Assembly: GCA_947465645.1 (NCBI GenBank)
Contig: CANIBQ010000035.1
Coordinates: 1-49,572, forward strand
Direction: 5' to 3'
Source: Acidobacteriota bacterium
GTDB lineage: Bacteria > Acidobacteriota > Vicinamibacteria > Vicinamibacterales > UBA2999
Length of the DNA: 49,572 nt
Of the stretch, positions 18,715-28,192 are shown one piece after another. How positions within the stretch are numbered: position 1 is the stretch's first letter; each line of letters opens with the position of its first letter. The translations under genes and the position numbers were made by a program. The notes beneath the pieces were generated by a model that was not told where the DNA came from, searched no databases, and saw only the letters and a program-made list of their open reading frames with translations.

Positions 18715-18749
18715 CGGCTCCCTTGCCTCGACCGGCTGCGCTGGGCGCC

Positions 18750-18885
18750 CCGGCCCCTGCGGGACCGCATGTCACTCCGCGAAACCGACTTGATCCAGGC
18801 ACCTCAGCCTCCGCCGCCGACCAACGAGCTGTGCCACTACACTCCCTACGGTTTCGCTCCGGACATGCGGTCCCGCAGGGGCCGG
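18750..18885. repeat. Long inverted repeat between res and DUF433 gene
   Basis: The 24 bases at 18750-18773 are perfectly complementary to 18862-18885 (core CGGCCCCTGCGGGACCGC). A second, inner pair, GCGAAACCG (18779-18787) with CGGTTTCGC (18850-18858 region), continues the symmetry after a small bulge. The arms enclose about 60 bases without a gene. It could be a REP-like element, a bidirectional terminator for the convergent res and DUF433 genes, or an RNA hairpin. No flanking duplication is obvious. Confidence 0.7.
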
Positions 18886-18965
18886 AGTGGATTGATCACG
18901 ACATACCGGTCGAGGCTCGAGCCTGCCGCACGAGTGATGCGAACACGGCAGCCGGTCACGGCCCG

Positions 18966-19289
18966 TTACGCCGCTTCGTGCTCGACGATGTGCCGGTCGA
19001 TCTCGTTGCGATGCGCGCGCACGTAGGCCCACGCGTGAGTGAGATCCTCGGCCTGCAGGGAGGGGTATGTCTGGAGCAGCATCGCTTCAGTCGCACCAAT
19101 CCGGCGAGCCTGCTCGAGGAGCCAGACGGGAATGCGGGTGCGCACGATCGTCGCGTCACCGCCGCATACTCCTGGAATCGAATCGATGCCGGGAAACGCG
19201 TCGCCCAGTTCCTGGGCCACGCGCTGGAGCAGCCGGGCTTTTTCACCCGGTGTCATGCCGGCCAGGAGGGCGTCGGTATCGATGGCCAT
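18966..19289 (-). CDS. DUF433 domain protein (antitoxin-like)
   Basis: Protein of 107 residues from ATG 19289 (GGAG nine bases upstream; a GTG at 19304 is possible). The C-terminal half matches the DUF433 pattern: [20 protein letters not shown], then [20 protein letters not shown] and a final [12 protein letters not shown]433 proteins are small DNA-binding-type antitoxins, usually followed by a PIN-fold (DUF5615) toxin gene. No such partner follows here: downstream lie only the inverted repeat and the end of res. It is antisense to the res-mod direction and sits between the two subunit genes, so it is either a passenger or a regulator of the system. Confidence 0.78.
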   Translation of the reverse strand: MAIDTDALLAGMTPGEKARLLQRVAQELGDAFPGIDSIPGVCGGDATIVRTRIPVWLLEQARRIGATEAMLLQTYPSLQAEDLTHAWAYVRAHRNEIDRHIVEHEAA

Positions 19290-19333
19290 GTTTTGCGTCT
19301 CCACACAGATTCTACACCGCGCGGTTGGACACC

Positions 19334-21697
19334 ATGAGCGATACCTACGAACTGTCTGACGCCGAAAAGCGGGATCTCATCAAGCTGATCACCGAGGGCA
19401 AGCCCTTGCCCGAGAAGTACCGGTTTCTGCTCTTTGCCGACAAGCGGGAAGTGGAGTTGGTGTGGAACGGCAAGACGCGCGAGGTGACCACCGCCGTCCT
19501 GCCGTTTCAAACCCTCGAGCACATCGACGAGCCGCGCCAGGAGAAGGGCGACTGGCAGGCCGAGCTGTTCGACATCCGCGGCCGGCAGCTCAAGGGGTGG
19601 ACCAACAAGCTGATCTGGGGCGACAACAAACTGATCCTGTCGTCGCTCAAGTCAGGAGCGCTGCGCCGGCAAATCGAGGACGCCGGCGGGCTGAAGCTGA
19701 TCTACATCGACCCGCCGTTCGACGTTGGCGCCGACTTCAGCATGGACATCGAGATCGGCGGCGAGACGTTCCACAAGGAGCCGAACCTCCTGGAGCAGAT
19801 CGCCTACCGCGACACGTGGGGACGTGGGGCCGATTCATTCATCGCCATGATTTACGAACGCCTCATCCTCATGCGCGACTTGATGCATAGCGAGGGCAGC
19901 ATCTATGTGCATTGTGATCCGAGGGTGAATGCCTTTATCCGTAGCGGCATGGATGAAATCTTCGGACGGAACTACTTTCAGAGTGAAATCGTGTGGCAGC
20001 GGAACACTGCGCACAACAATCCTGATCGCTTTGGGCCAATCCACGAAACAATCTTCTTCTACACCAAAGGCGAACGGTCCATCTGGAATCCTCAATGGAT
20101 GAAATATAGCGATGGCTACGTCGACAGTTCGTTCACTAACACCGCGAGCGATGGTCGCCGCTATCGTGTGAATGAGATTACGGGCAGTGGAATCAGGACA
20201 GGCGACTCAGGTTCTCCTTGGCGTGGGCACAATCCAAGTTCAAAGAACCGGCATTGGGCTGTGCCCAACATCTTGCAAAAGAAGTTTGATCTCAAAGGCA
20301 CGCCGCAAGCGATGATGGATCGCCTTGATGAACTCGGTCACATGGAACTTGGCAAGGGCGGAACGAGTTGGCCTCGGCTGCGATATTTCCTCGACGATTT
20401 ACCTGGCGTAATTCTGCAAGACATCTGGACTGATATTTACCGGCAAACAGATCCGCTTTATCCCACCCAAAAACCCGAAGCCCTGCTCGCACGCATTATT
20501 CAAGCCAGCAGCAATGAGGGCGACCTAGTCGCGGACTTTTTCTGCGGCAGCGGGACGACAGCGGCAGTCGCGGAGAAGCTGGGCCGAAAGTGGATCGTCA
20601 CCGACCTCGGCAAGTTCGCCATCCACACCACGCGCAAGCGGCTGATTCAGGTCCAGCGCGAGAAGCGCGCCAAGGACGAGACATTCCGCGCGTTCGAGGT
20701 GCTCAACCTAGGGCGTTACGAGCGCCAGGTCTACCTGAACGTCTCGGGCCGGCTCACGGGCAAGCAGAAGGAACAGGCGCTCGCCCGGCGTGAGCAGGAG
20801 TTCCGCGATCTCATTCTCAAGGCCTACCGCGCCGAGCCGCTACCAGACGCAGGCTTCTTCCACGGCAAGTCAGGCTCGCGCCTGGTCGTGGTCGGCCCAA
20901 TCAATCTGCCGGTGGGACGACTGTTCGTCGAGGAGGTCATCACCGAGTGCCGCAAGCGCGGCGCCACGCGCGTGGACGTCCTGGCGTTCGAGTTCGAGAT
21001 GGGCCTCTTCCCCGCCGTTCTCCACGAAGCGAAACAGAAGGGCATCGACCTGGTCCCGAAGACCATCCCGCCGGAAGTCTTCGACAAGCGCGCCGTCGAG
21101 CGCGGCCAGGTCCGCTTCCACGAGGTAGCCGCCATCGAGGTCACGCCTCGCTTCGACACGAGCAACCAGCGGTCACTGGCCGTGGAGCTGACTGACTTCT
21201 CGGTCTACTACTCGCAGGGTCTTGCGGATTCGATTGCCGCCGAGCTGAAGGAAGGCAAGAGCGAGGTCGTGTGCGAGGCCGGTGCGCTCATCAAGATCAG
21301 CAAGGACAAGCAAGGCGTCATCACCCGTGATGTCCTGACGAAGCACTGGACCGACTGGGTCGACTACTGGGCCGTGGACTTCAACTACGAGAGCCGGCAG
21401 GAAATCATCAAGGTGCCCAAGGGCGCCGGCATCAATACCGTGCAGGGCCATCTCCCCGGCCAGGAGCCCGCCCAGCGCGAGCTGATGCTCCCCGCCACCG
21501 AGTTCGAGGACCGCTGGACCGGTGCCTACATCTTCGAGAACGAGTGGCAAAGCTTCCGCACCCGCCAGAGCCGCGCCCTCGACCTGACGACAGCTCCGCA
21601 TGTCTACGACAAGCCGGGCCGCTACACCGTCGCCGTGAAGGTGATCGACATCTTCGGCAATGACACCATGACGCTCATGCCAATTACGGTGGGCTGA
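19334..21697 (+). CDS. Type III-like site-specific DNA (adenine-N6/cytosine-N4) methyltransferase (Mod)
   Basis: Protein of 787 residues from ATG 19334; the frame is open to 19067, but that part is antisense to the DUF433 gene and unlike the family. Motif IV is DPPF with Asp126, and motif I is FFCGSGTT around residue 402, so the order IV-target recognition-I marks a beta-class amino-methyltransferase. It modifies DNA and supplies specificity for the Res subunit. The region between the motifs (about 19890-20530) has clearly lower G+C than its flanks and differs in codon use, as expected for an exchanged recognition domain. The C-terminal third contains a domain ending in [20 protein letters not shown], a beta-sandwich-like tail seen in relatives of this large Mod type. 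The gene is intact although Res is frameshifted. Confidence 0.88.
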   Translation: MSDTYELSDAEKRDLIKLITEGKPLPEKYRFLLFADKREVELVWNGKTREVTTAVLPFQTLEHIDEPRQEKGDWQAELFDIRGRQLKGWTNKLIWGDNKLILSSLKSGALRRQIEDAGGLKLIYIDPPFDVGADFSMDIEIGGETFHKEPNLLEQIAYRDTWGRGADSFIAMIYERLILMRDLMHSEGSIYVHCDPRVNAFIRSGMDEIFGRNYFQSEIVWQRNTAHNNPDRFGPIHETIFFYTKGERSIWNPQWMKYSDGYVDSSFTNTASDGRRYRVNEITGSGIRTGDSGSPWRGHNPSSKNRHWAVPNILQKKFDLKGTPQAMMDRLDELGHMELGKGGTSWPRLRYFLDDLPGVILQDIWTDIYRQTDPLYPTQKPEALLARIIQASSNEGDLVADFFCGSGTTAAVAEKLGRKWIVTDLGKFAIHTTRKRLIQVQREKRAKDETFRAFEVLNLGRYERQVYLNVSGRLTGKQKEQALARREQEFRDLILKAYRAEPLPDAGFFHGKSGSRLVVVGPINLPVGRLFVEEVITECRKRGATRVDVLAFEFEMGLFPAVLHEAKQKGIDLVPKTIPPEVFDKRAVERGQVRFHEVAAIEVTPRFDTSNQRSLAVELTDFSVYYSQGLADSIAAELKEGKSEVVCEAGALIKISKDKQGVITRDVLTKHWTDWVDYWAVDFNYESRQEIIKVPKGAGINTVQGHLPGQEPAQRELMLPATEFEDRWTGAYIFENEWQSFRTRQSRALDLTTAPHVYDKPGRYTVAVKVIDIFGNDTMTLMPITVG

Positions 21698-21728
21698 GCT
21701 GGCCCGGAACGTGCGAAACCCAAAGACG

Positions 21729-22796
21729 ATGGCCAACCAGCCGGCGCCTCTTGGAGAAATCGTCCTCTATCAGACCGACGAGGGCCGCACCCGCGTGGAG
21801 TGCCGGTTCGCCGACGAGACGCTGTGGCTGAGCCAGGCGCTCATCGCGGAGCTGTTCCAGAAGGATGTCCGGACCGTCAACGAGCACCTGCAGAACATCT
21901 ATGAGGAGGGTGAGCTGGATCCAAGCCCAACTATCCGGAAATTCCGGATAGTTCGCCGAGAGGGCCAGCGGGAGGTCTCACGCCTCGTTGAGCACTACAG
22001 TCTCGATGCCATCCTCGCGGTCGGGTATCGAGTTCGCTCTGAACGGGGAACTCAGTTCCGGCGCTGGGCGACTGAGCGCCTTCGGGAGTACCTGGTCAAG
22101 GGCTTCACCATGGACGACGAGCGGCTCAAGCACCCGCCCGTCGACGGCTCTGGTGTCCCCGACTACTTCGACGAACTGCTCGAGCGGATTCGGGACATCC
22201 GCGCCAGCGAGCGCCGGGTGTATCTGCGGGTGCGCGAGATCTTTGCGCTTGCGGGGGACTACGACCCCAAGAACCCCGATGTCGCCGTGTTCTACCAGAC
22301 GATCCAGAACAAGCTGCACTTTGCCGCCAGCGGCAAGACGGCTGCCGAGCTGATTGCCGGCCGCGCGAGCCGCGACAAGCCGAACATGGGCCTGACCACC
22401 TGGAAGGGCGACGCGGTCCGCAAGCACGATGTCACGGTCGCCAAGAACTACCTCGACGAAGGCGAGATCGCTGAGTTGAACCGGATCGTCGTCATGTGGC
22501 TGGATTTCGCGGAGGACCAGGCGCGGCGACGACAGCAGGTGTTTCTGAACGACTGGGGCTCAAGGCTCGACGCCTTCCTGAGTTTCAACGAACGAGCGGT
22601 GCTCCACGGTAAGGGTGCACTCAGCAAGGCTGACGCAGACGCCAGGGCAGAGGCTGAATACGAGGCGTTTGCCGAACGGCGGCGCGCGCTCGTGGAAGCC
22701 GAAGCCGAACGCACCATCCACGAGGCCCTCGAAGCGGCCGCGAAACAACTGAGAGAAAGAGCCGGAACTCGCGCCAGGAAGCGGCCGAGACGGTGA
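21729..22796 (+). CDS. RhuM family protein
   Basis: Protein of 355 residues from ATG 21729 (a GTG at 21711 in frame would add six). The N-terminus (GEIVLYQTDEGRTRVECRFA, ETLWLSQALIAELFQKDVRT) with the HTH-like segment and the following SRLVEHYSLDAILAVGYRVR is the characteristic RhuM pattern. Family members were named from a Salmonella pathogenicity island gene and are now common in restriction and defence islands; biochemical function is not established. It follows mod by 31 bases on the same strand and is probably cotranscribed. The C-terminus is a long charged helix ending in ARKRPRR. Confidence 0.85.
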   Translation: MANQPAPLGEIVLYQTDEGRTRVECRFADETLWLSQALIAELFQKDVRTVNEHLQNIYEEGELDPSPTIRKFRIVRREGQREVSRLVEHYSLDAILAVGYRVRSERGTQFRRWATERLREYLVKGFTMDDERLKHPPVDGSGVPDYFDELLERIRDIRASERRVYLRVREIFALAGDYDPKNPDVAVFYQTIQNKLHFAASGKTAAELIAGRASRDKPNMGLTTWKGDAVRKHDVTVAKNYLDEGEIAELNRIVVMWLDFAEDQARRRQQVFLNDWGSRLDAFLSFNERAVLHGKGALSKADADARAEAEYEAFAERRRALVEAEAERTIHEALEAAAKQLRERAGTRARKRPRR

Positions 22797-23066
22797 CCGA
22801 GCGTGACGTTGACACCATCGACGGAGTTCGCGTCACCACTCCTCTCAGAACGCTCATCGACCTGATGGTCGAGGGTGAACTTGGCCATCGAGCTCCAGGC
22901 CCAAGCCATCGATGGAGCCCTGCGCCGTGGGCTCACTCGGCGTCGGCAGATCGAGGATGTCGCGTTCAGCGCGCGCGCCCGCCAACGAATCAACCGGGTC
23001 CTGAAGCAGGTGTCCGATGGCCGCCAAGCTGCACCTCCGCGCACGTCGAACGTGCTGAACCGATAG
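22797..23066 (+). pseudogene. Remnant of an AbiEi-like antitoxin C-terminus
   Basis: Two frames each hold part of one recognisable pattern. In one (from about 22797) DTIDGVRVTTPLRTLIDLMV resembles the 'VTTPxRTLxDL' motif of AbiEi-family type IV antitoxins. In another (22875-23066) AIELQAQAIDGALRRGLTRR and a following helical stretch resemble the continuation. The change of frame near 22870 and the lack of the N-terminal winged helix mean this is a decayed fragment, probably the 3' end of a lost gene. Neither piece has a good start. Confidence 0.5.
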
Positions 23067-23076
23067 ACTCGCGTTC

Positions 23077-24527
<1,451 letters not shown>

Positions 24528-24534
<7 letters not shown>

Positions 24535-25178
24535 TAGCGATTACCGGCATGCTGGCCGGTTTCTTTCACGTGCTTTCAGGGCCCGATCACCTCGCGGCCG
24601 TGGCGCCCCTGGCCGCCGCGGACGGCCGCCGGGGCTGGATTGCGGGCTGGACGTGGGGATTCGGCCACGCCGCCGGCGTGGTGATGGTGGCGGTGATGGC
24701 CGTGCTCCTGCGGGATGCGCTTCCACCGATCGAGGTCATCTCGGAGTGGAGCGAGCGGATTGTCGGCGGCGCGCTCATCGGCGTCGGCCTCTGGGCCCTG
24801 CGGCGCAGCGCCCGCGTCGAAGCGGCGCCGCACGCGCACGGCACGCTCGCGCACGAGCACCTGCACGTCCGCCGCGGTCCCGCGTGGTTCCGACGCCTCG
24901 GCCACGCGCATGCGTCCTTCTGCCTGGGCGTGCTGCACGGGATCGCCGGCAGTTCGCACTTCTTCGGCGTGCTTCCCGCGCTCGCACTGCCAACACGCGC
25001 GGCGGCGCTCACCTACATCGCCGCGTTTGGCGTGGGAACCGTGGCCGCAATGACCGTCTTCGCGGCGGTGGTCGGCCTGCTCGGGGGACGCGTATCCCAC
25101 TCGCCGATCGCCCAGCGGGCGATGATGGTTACGGCTGCCCTGCTGGCAATTGTAGTGGGCGGGGTGTGGCTGATCTAG
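24528..25178 (+). CDS. UreH/nickel-permease-like membrane protein
   Basis: Protein of 216 residues with about six membrane helices. The first helix contains HVLSGPDHLAAVAPLA, the HxxxxDH signature of nickel/cobalt permeases and UreH-like proteins, and a later helix has GVLHGIAGSSHFFGVLPAL, a second histidine motif. A His-rich cytoplasmic loop (APHAHGTLAHEHLHVRRG, about residues 102-119) could bind metal. It is shorter than typical NiCoT permeases, closer to UreH/HupE-like members; whether it moves nickel is inferred. It starts within the last codons of the aldehyde dehydrogenase gene (ATG at 24528), so the two are coupled. Confidence 0.8.
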
Positions 25179-25179
25179 T

Positions 25180-25271
25180 CGGTTGTCGGTTGTCAGTTGT
25201 CAGTTGTCAGTTGTCGGAAGGCAACAAGCCAACTCGAGGCCCTCTGACAACTGACAACTGATAACTGACAG
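25180..25271. repeat. Palindromic interspersed repeat (family D), copy 1
   Basis: Tandem CAGTTGTC-type units on the left and GACAACTG-type units on the right flank a directional core (GGAAGGCAACAAGCCAACTC, then GAGGCCCTCT). The whole can fold as a long hairpin. It lies where two genes converge: the UreH-like gene ends at 25178 and the SPOR-like gene ends inside it at 25207. It therefore may act as a shared terminator. Other copies are at 36404-36490 and, with inverted core, 46183-46280; partial copies are at 26815-26846 and 32571-32640. Confidence 0.85.
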
Positions 25272-26391
25272 CAGTGGCCTCGAACTGGTCCAGCGCCGCG
25301 CGGGCGGAGGCGCTGCGATCTCCGGCAAACTCGGGTCCGACGGCTTGCACCGCCAGGCGGATCGACTCGATGAGCGAGTCGTGGCTGCCTGCTAACTCTG
25401 TCGGCGCCTCGATCGTCCCGATCCACTCTTGAACCGCCCCTAGCGTCTTGCCGATGGCGGCCAGCACCTCTGGCGACGGCGAGGCGACGGCGGACATCAG
25501 GAAGGGCTCGATCTCGCCGACGCGCGCCACCACTGGACCGATGGCATCGCGATACGCGTCCTCGGAATTCACTGCCGGAACATCCTCTTCCTCGTCATCT
25601 TCGACGACGGGGACGCTTCTGCTCGCGCGCACCGGCTGGTCGCCGCGCGCTGGTGGCGCCCAGACATCGATGTAGACGCGACGGCCGACGACGCGCACGT
25701 TGCTCTGGGTGAACGCGGGCATCGTCACCCGCGTCCGCAGGGTGGTGCCGCCCGGGCCCTCGTGCTTCTCCACCGACACTCCGTTGATGAGATCGACCCC
25801 GTCTGGCGCGTTCCACGCCTGCGCGGCGATGGCGGTCGTGACCGGACCCGCGTCCACTTCCAGGACGGTGCCTTCCGGCCGCCGTGTCTCAACATGCCGG
25901 GGTTCGCTGGGCAGTTCGATGACCACCGACAGGCGTCCCGCGGCTGCCACGGCGACGACGGCGGGTCCGCCTTCGGCCGGACCCGCCCTGTGAGAGGCGG
26001 TGATGAGGGCCACGCCTTCCACTCCAGGCGTTCGGCGCACGCTCTCGTCTACGAGCATTCGCGCACGGCCGAATCCCCGGCGCGCGAGCAGACGTTGCGC
26101 CGACTCGGCTTCGTCGATCGACACGTACGGGCCCACGATCACCTGGCGCACGCCGTTCTTCAGCGACCGCGTGAAGGCGGGCAGGCCTACACTCTGCACG
26201 TTGGCGGCAACGGCGTTGGCTTCCTGCGTACTCCGGTAGCGGGCGACGATAAGGCTGAAGCTGGCGCCGGTTGGGATAGTGCCGATGACGGCTGCCCGGT
26301 CGGGCAGCCACTGGCGCAGCACCAGCAGGCCGGTGCACGCCACGGTGACCGCAAGGCCCAGCGCGAGATGACGCTGGTATTGGACCTTCAT
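25207..26391 (-). CDS. SPOR-like domain membrane-anchored protein (Tad operon)
   Basis: Protein of 394 residues from ATG 26391, overlapping the DUF192 gene as ATGA. One N-terminal membrane anchor (HLALGLAVTVACTGLLVLRQ) is followed by a SPOR-like repeat domain (about residues 35-105: FSLIVARYRSTQEANAVAAN, LKNGVRQVIVGPYVSIDEAE), a fold that binds denuded peptidoglycan. The middle has beta-rich sequence (TLRTRVTMPAFTQSNVRVVG) resembling an AMIN-like region, an acidic linker (VVEDDEEEDVP) and a helical end. The last 19 residues, SYQLSVVRGPRVGLLPSDN, are encoded by repeat copy 1 and are almost the same as the end of the MFS protein at 46250. It is last in the Tad minus-strand operon; a role in anchoring the pilus machine at the cell wall is an inference. 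Confidence 0.78.
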   Translation of the reverse strand: MKVQYQRHLALGLAVTVACTGLLVLRQWLPDRAAVIGTIPTGASFSLIVARYRSTQEANAVAANVQSVGLPAFTRSLKNGVRQVIVGPYVSIDEAESAQRLLARRGFGRARMLVDESVRRTPGVEGVALITASHRAGPAEGGPAVVAVAAAGRLSVVIELPSEPRHVETRRPEGTVLEVDAGPVTTAIAAQAWNAPDGVDLINGVSVEKHEGPGGTTLRTRVTMPAFTQSNVRVVGRRVYIDVWAPPARGDQPVRASRSVPVVEDDEEEDVPAVNSEDAYRDAIGPVVARVGEIEPFLMSAVASPSPEVLAAIGKTLGAVQEWIGTIEAPTELAGSHDSLIESIRLAVQAVGPEFAGDRSASARAALDQFEATAVSYQLSVVRGPRVGLLPSDN

Positions 26392-26783
26392 GCGGAGTTC
26401 CGCGGACCGTAAAGGTCCGCGCCGCATCGAGAGGGCTCCCCGCCTGGTGTCAGGGAGAGGCGATCGCCGAGTTCAACTCCACACGCTTTGACGCGGCCGG
26501 CGGCCATCTCGACGACGGCATGAGCGCGGAACGATGCGGCGATGCGCCAGGGCTGCAGGTCGTGGACGATCTCGACGGCCAGGCCATCGCGGTCGATGAA
26601 CACCACGTCGATTGGGAATCGCATGAAGGCGGTATGCACGGCCAGGCACGGTGTGATCACCATCGCTTCGTCCGCGCCGATCGACTTGCGGCCCAGCAGG
26701 CCCTTGCGGCGCGCGCGGCGCGTATCGGCCAGCGTCACCGAGTTCGCCAGCGACCGCTGGCTGCGCTCATGGAACAGTGTCAC
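26388..26783 (-). CDS. DUF192 family protein
   Basis: Protein of 131 residues with the DUF192 pattern: RRKGLLGRKSIGADEAMVIT near residue 25, then VHTAFMRFPIDVVFIDRDG and a second strand pair (VEIVHDLQPWRIAASFRAHA). DUF192 proteins are small beta-rich, often exported; function unknown. No signal peptide is seen here. Both ends overlap neighbours as ATGA (ATPase upstream, SPOR-like downstream), so it belongs to the Tad operon. DUF192 genes occur beside tad genes in several bacteria, so it may have a pilus-related job. Confidence 0.82.
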   Translation of the reverse strand: MTLFHERSQRSLANSVTLADTRRARRKGLLGRKSIGADEAMVITPCLAVHTAFMRFPIDVVFIDRDGLAVEIVHDLQPWRIAASFRAHAVVEMAAGRVKACGVELGDRLSLTPGGEPSRCGADLYGPRNSA

Positions 26784-28192
26784 AGTTGCGGCCTGACTCG
26801 CTTAGTGCGACGCGCTGACAACTGACTACTGGCAACTGACAACTGTTCGTCGTCGCCGGGCTCACGGCCGACGAAGTAGGCTTCGCACGCCTTGTCGAGC
26901 AGCTCCCGCGTGATGCCGGGTTCGATGCCGCGGTAGCGGCAGAGCGCCGTCACCTGGTCCAGCAGGTCGCGCGGGTGGCATGCGCGGAGCGGACGACGGT
27001 CGGGCCGGTAATGACGCCGATGCAGGTAGGCCACCATGACCTGATGAAACTTCAGGCGCCGCGCCTCGCAGTTGCGCTCGAAGATGCGCGTGAACTGCTC
27101 GATGGACGGATCGTCGATCGCGATCTTGTAGGGGATCCGGCGCAGGAACGCTTCGTCCGCGAGCGTCGAGGGATCCAGGTTCGTCGCGAAGACGATCAGC
27201 ACGTTGAAAGGCACCTCGAACTTCTTGCCGGTGTGCAGCGTCAGGTAATCCACGCGGCTCTCGAGCGGCACGATCCAGCGGTTCAGCAGGTCCTGCGGAC
27301 GGATGCGCTGGCGCCCGAAGTCGTCCACCAGGAACACGCCGCCGTTGGCCTTGAGCTGAATCGGGGCCTCGTAGAACTTCGTTGACGGATTAAAGGTCAG
27401 GTCGAGCATGTCGAGCGTCAGCTCGCCGCCAACCATCACGACCGGCCGCTCGATGCGCACCCAGCGGCGGTCGCGCGGCTCGGCCGCGATGACGCTCTGC
27501 GGCACCGTCGCACCGTCGCCCTCTCGCACCATCGCACCATCCTCCGCGATCGCTGTGTGATTGACCGGGTCGTACATCGTGATGATCTGGCCGTCGACCT
27601 CGATGGCGTGAGGCATGTACATGTCGCCGCCGATCGTGCGGCCGAGACCGTCGCCAATCACGGTCTTGCCGTTTCCCGGCGGTCCGTAGAGGAAGATCGC
27701 CTTGTTGGCGTTGACCGCCGGCCCGAGCTGCTCGAGGATGCGCTCCGGCACCACCAGATGCGAGAAGCCTTCACGCAGCCGCTCGCGGTCGATGTAGCCG
27801 CGCGCCGTCGCCAGCGACCGCATGTACGAGACGTAGCTCTCGAGCGGCACCGGCGCCGGGCCGGTGTACTGGTTCTGGTCGAGATACTGGCGGGCGCGAT
27901 CGCGTCCAAGGTCGGTCAGCGCGTAGCGGTAGCTCGCGCTCGACGAACCAGAGGCGCCGCGCACTTCGACCATCCGCTCGACGCGCACGCGCTCGACGAT
28001 CGGCTCGAGGATCGCGTACGGCACGCGCAGGCGATCCGCCAGCGCGAGTCCGGTCGCTTCCCCGCCGTAGAGCGCCTTGATCAGGAGCTGTTCGACCAGG
28101 TGCGCGCCGAGGCCCGTATCCTCCAGCGTGGTCGGCGCGCGCGGTGCGGGCGACCGGTGATGGACGTCGTTGGCCGTGGCCGCGCCGATCAT
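26780..28192 (-). CDS. Winged-helix AAA+ ATPase of the Tad operon
   Basis: Protein of 470 residues from ATG 28192, overlapping tadC as ATGA. Residues about 25-110 look like a winged-helix module (LVEQLLIKALYGGEATGLAL, VRGASGSSSASYRYALTDLG). An AAA+ domain follows with Walker A GPPGNGKT at 170-177, a Walker B-like FLVDDFGRQ and sensor ATNLDPSTL, then LRRIPYKIAI as in MoxR/RuvB-type folds. Residues 217-231 (DGAMVREGDGATVP) are encoded by an octamer repeat (27502-27542), apparently inserted in frame. The last residues (QLSVASSQLS) come from another repeat. It is not a TadA-type secretion ATPase. Its role (remodelling or regulation of pilus assembly) is unknown. Confidence 0.8.
   Translation of the reverse strand: MIGAATANDVHHRSPAPRAPTTLEDTGLGAHLVEQLLIKALYGGEATGLALADRLRVPYAILEPIVERVRVERMVEVRGASGSSSASYRYALTDLGRDRARQYLDQNQYTGPAPVPLESYVSYMRSLATARGYIDRERLREGFSHLVVPERILEQLGPAVNANKAIFLYGPPGNGKTVIGDGLGRTIGGDMYMPHAIEVDGQIITMYDPVNHTAIAEDGAMVREGDGATVPQSVIAAEPRDRRWVRIERPVVMVGGELTLDMLDLTFNPSTKFYEAPIQLKANGGVFLVDDFGRQRIRPQDLLNRWIVPLESRVDYLTLHTGKKFEVPFNVLIVFATNLDPSTLADEAFLRRIPYKIAIDDPSIEQFTRIFERNCEARRLKFHQVMVAYLHRRHYRPDRRPLRACHPRDLLDQVTALCRYRGIEPGITRELLDKACEAYFVGREPGDDEQLSVASSQLSARRTKRVRPQL
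26815..26846. repeat. Partial family D repeat at the 3' end of the ATPase gene
   Basis: TGACAACTGACTACTGGCAA and following bases are the GACAACTG-type half of family D, without the core. It is in frame and encodes part of the C-terminus of the ATPase (QLSVASSQLS). Confidence 0.65.
27502..27542. repeat. GCACCRTC octamer repeat (family F) inside the ATPase gene
   Basis: Four octamer-like units, two GCACCGTC and two GCACCATC, separated by CCCTC. A related array lies at 40434-40479. Here the repeat adds about 14 residues near the ATPase Walker A domain without breaking the frame. Confidence 0.6.

Noticed and set aside
19067..19333. N-terminal extension of Mod by 89 residues
   Set aside because: It is antisense to the DUF433 gene, is Arg/Ser-rich, and the ATG at 19334 begins the family-like sequence.
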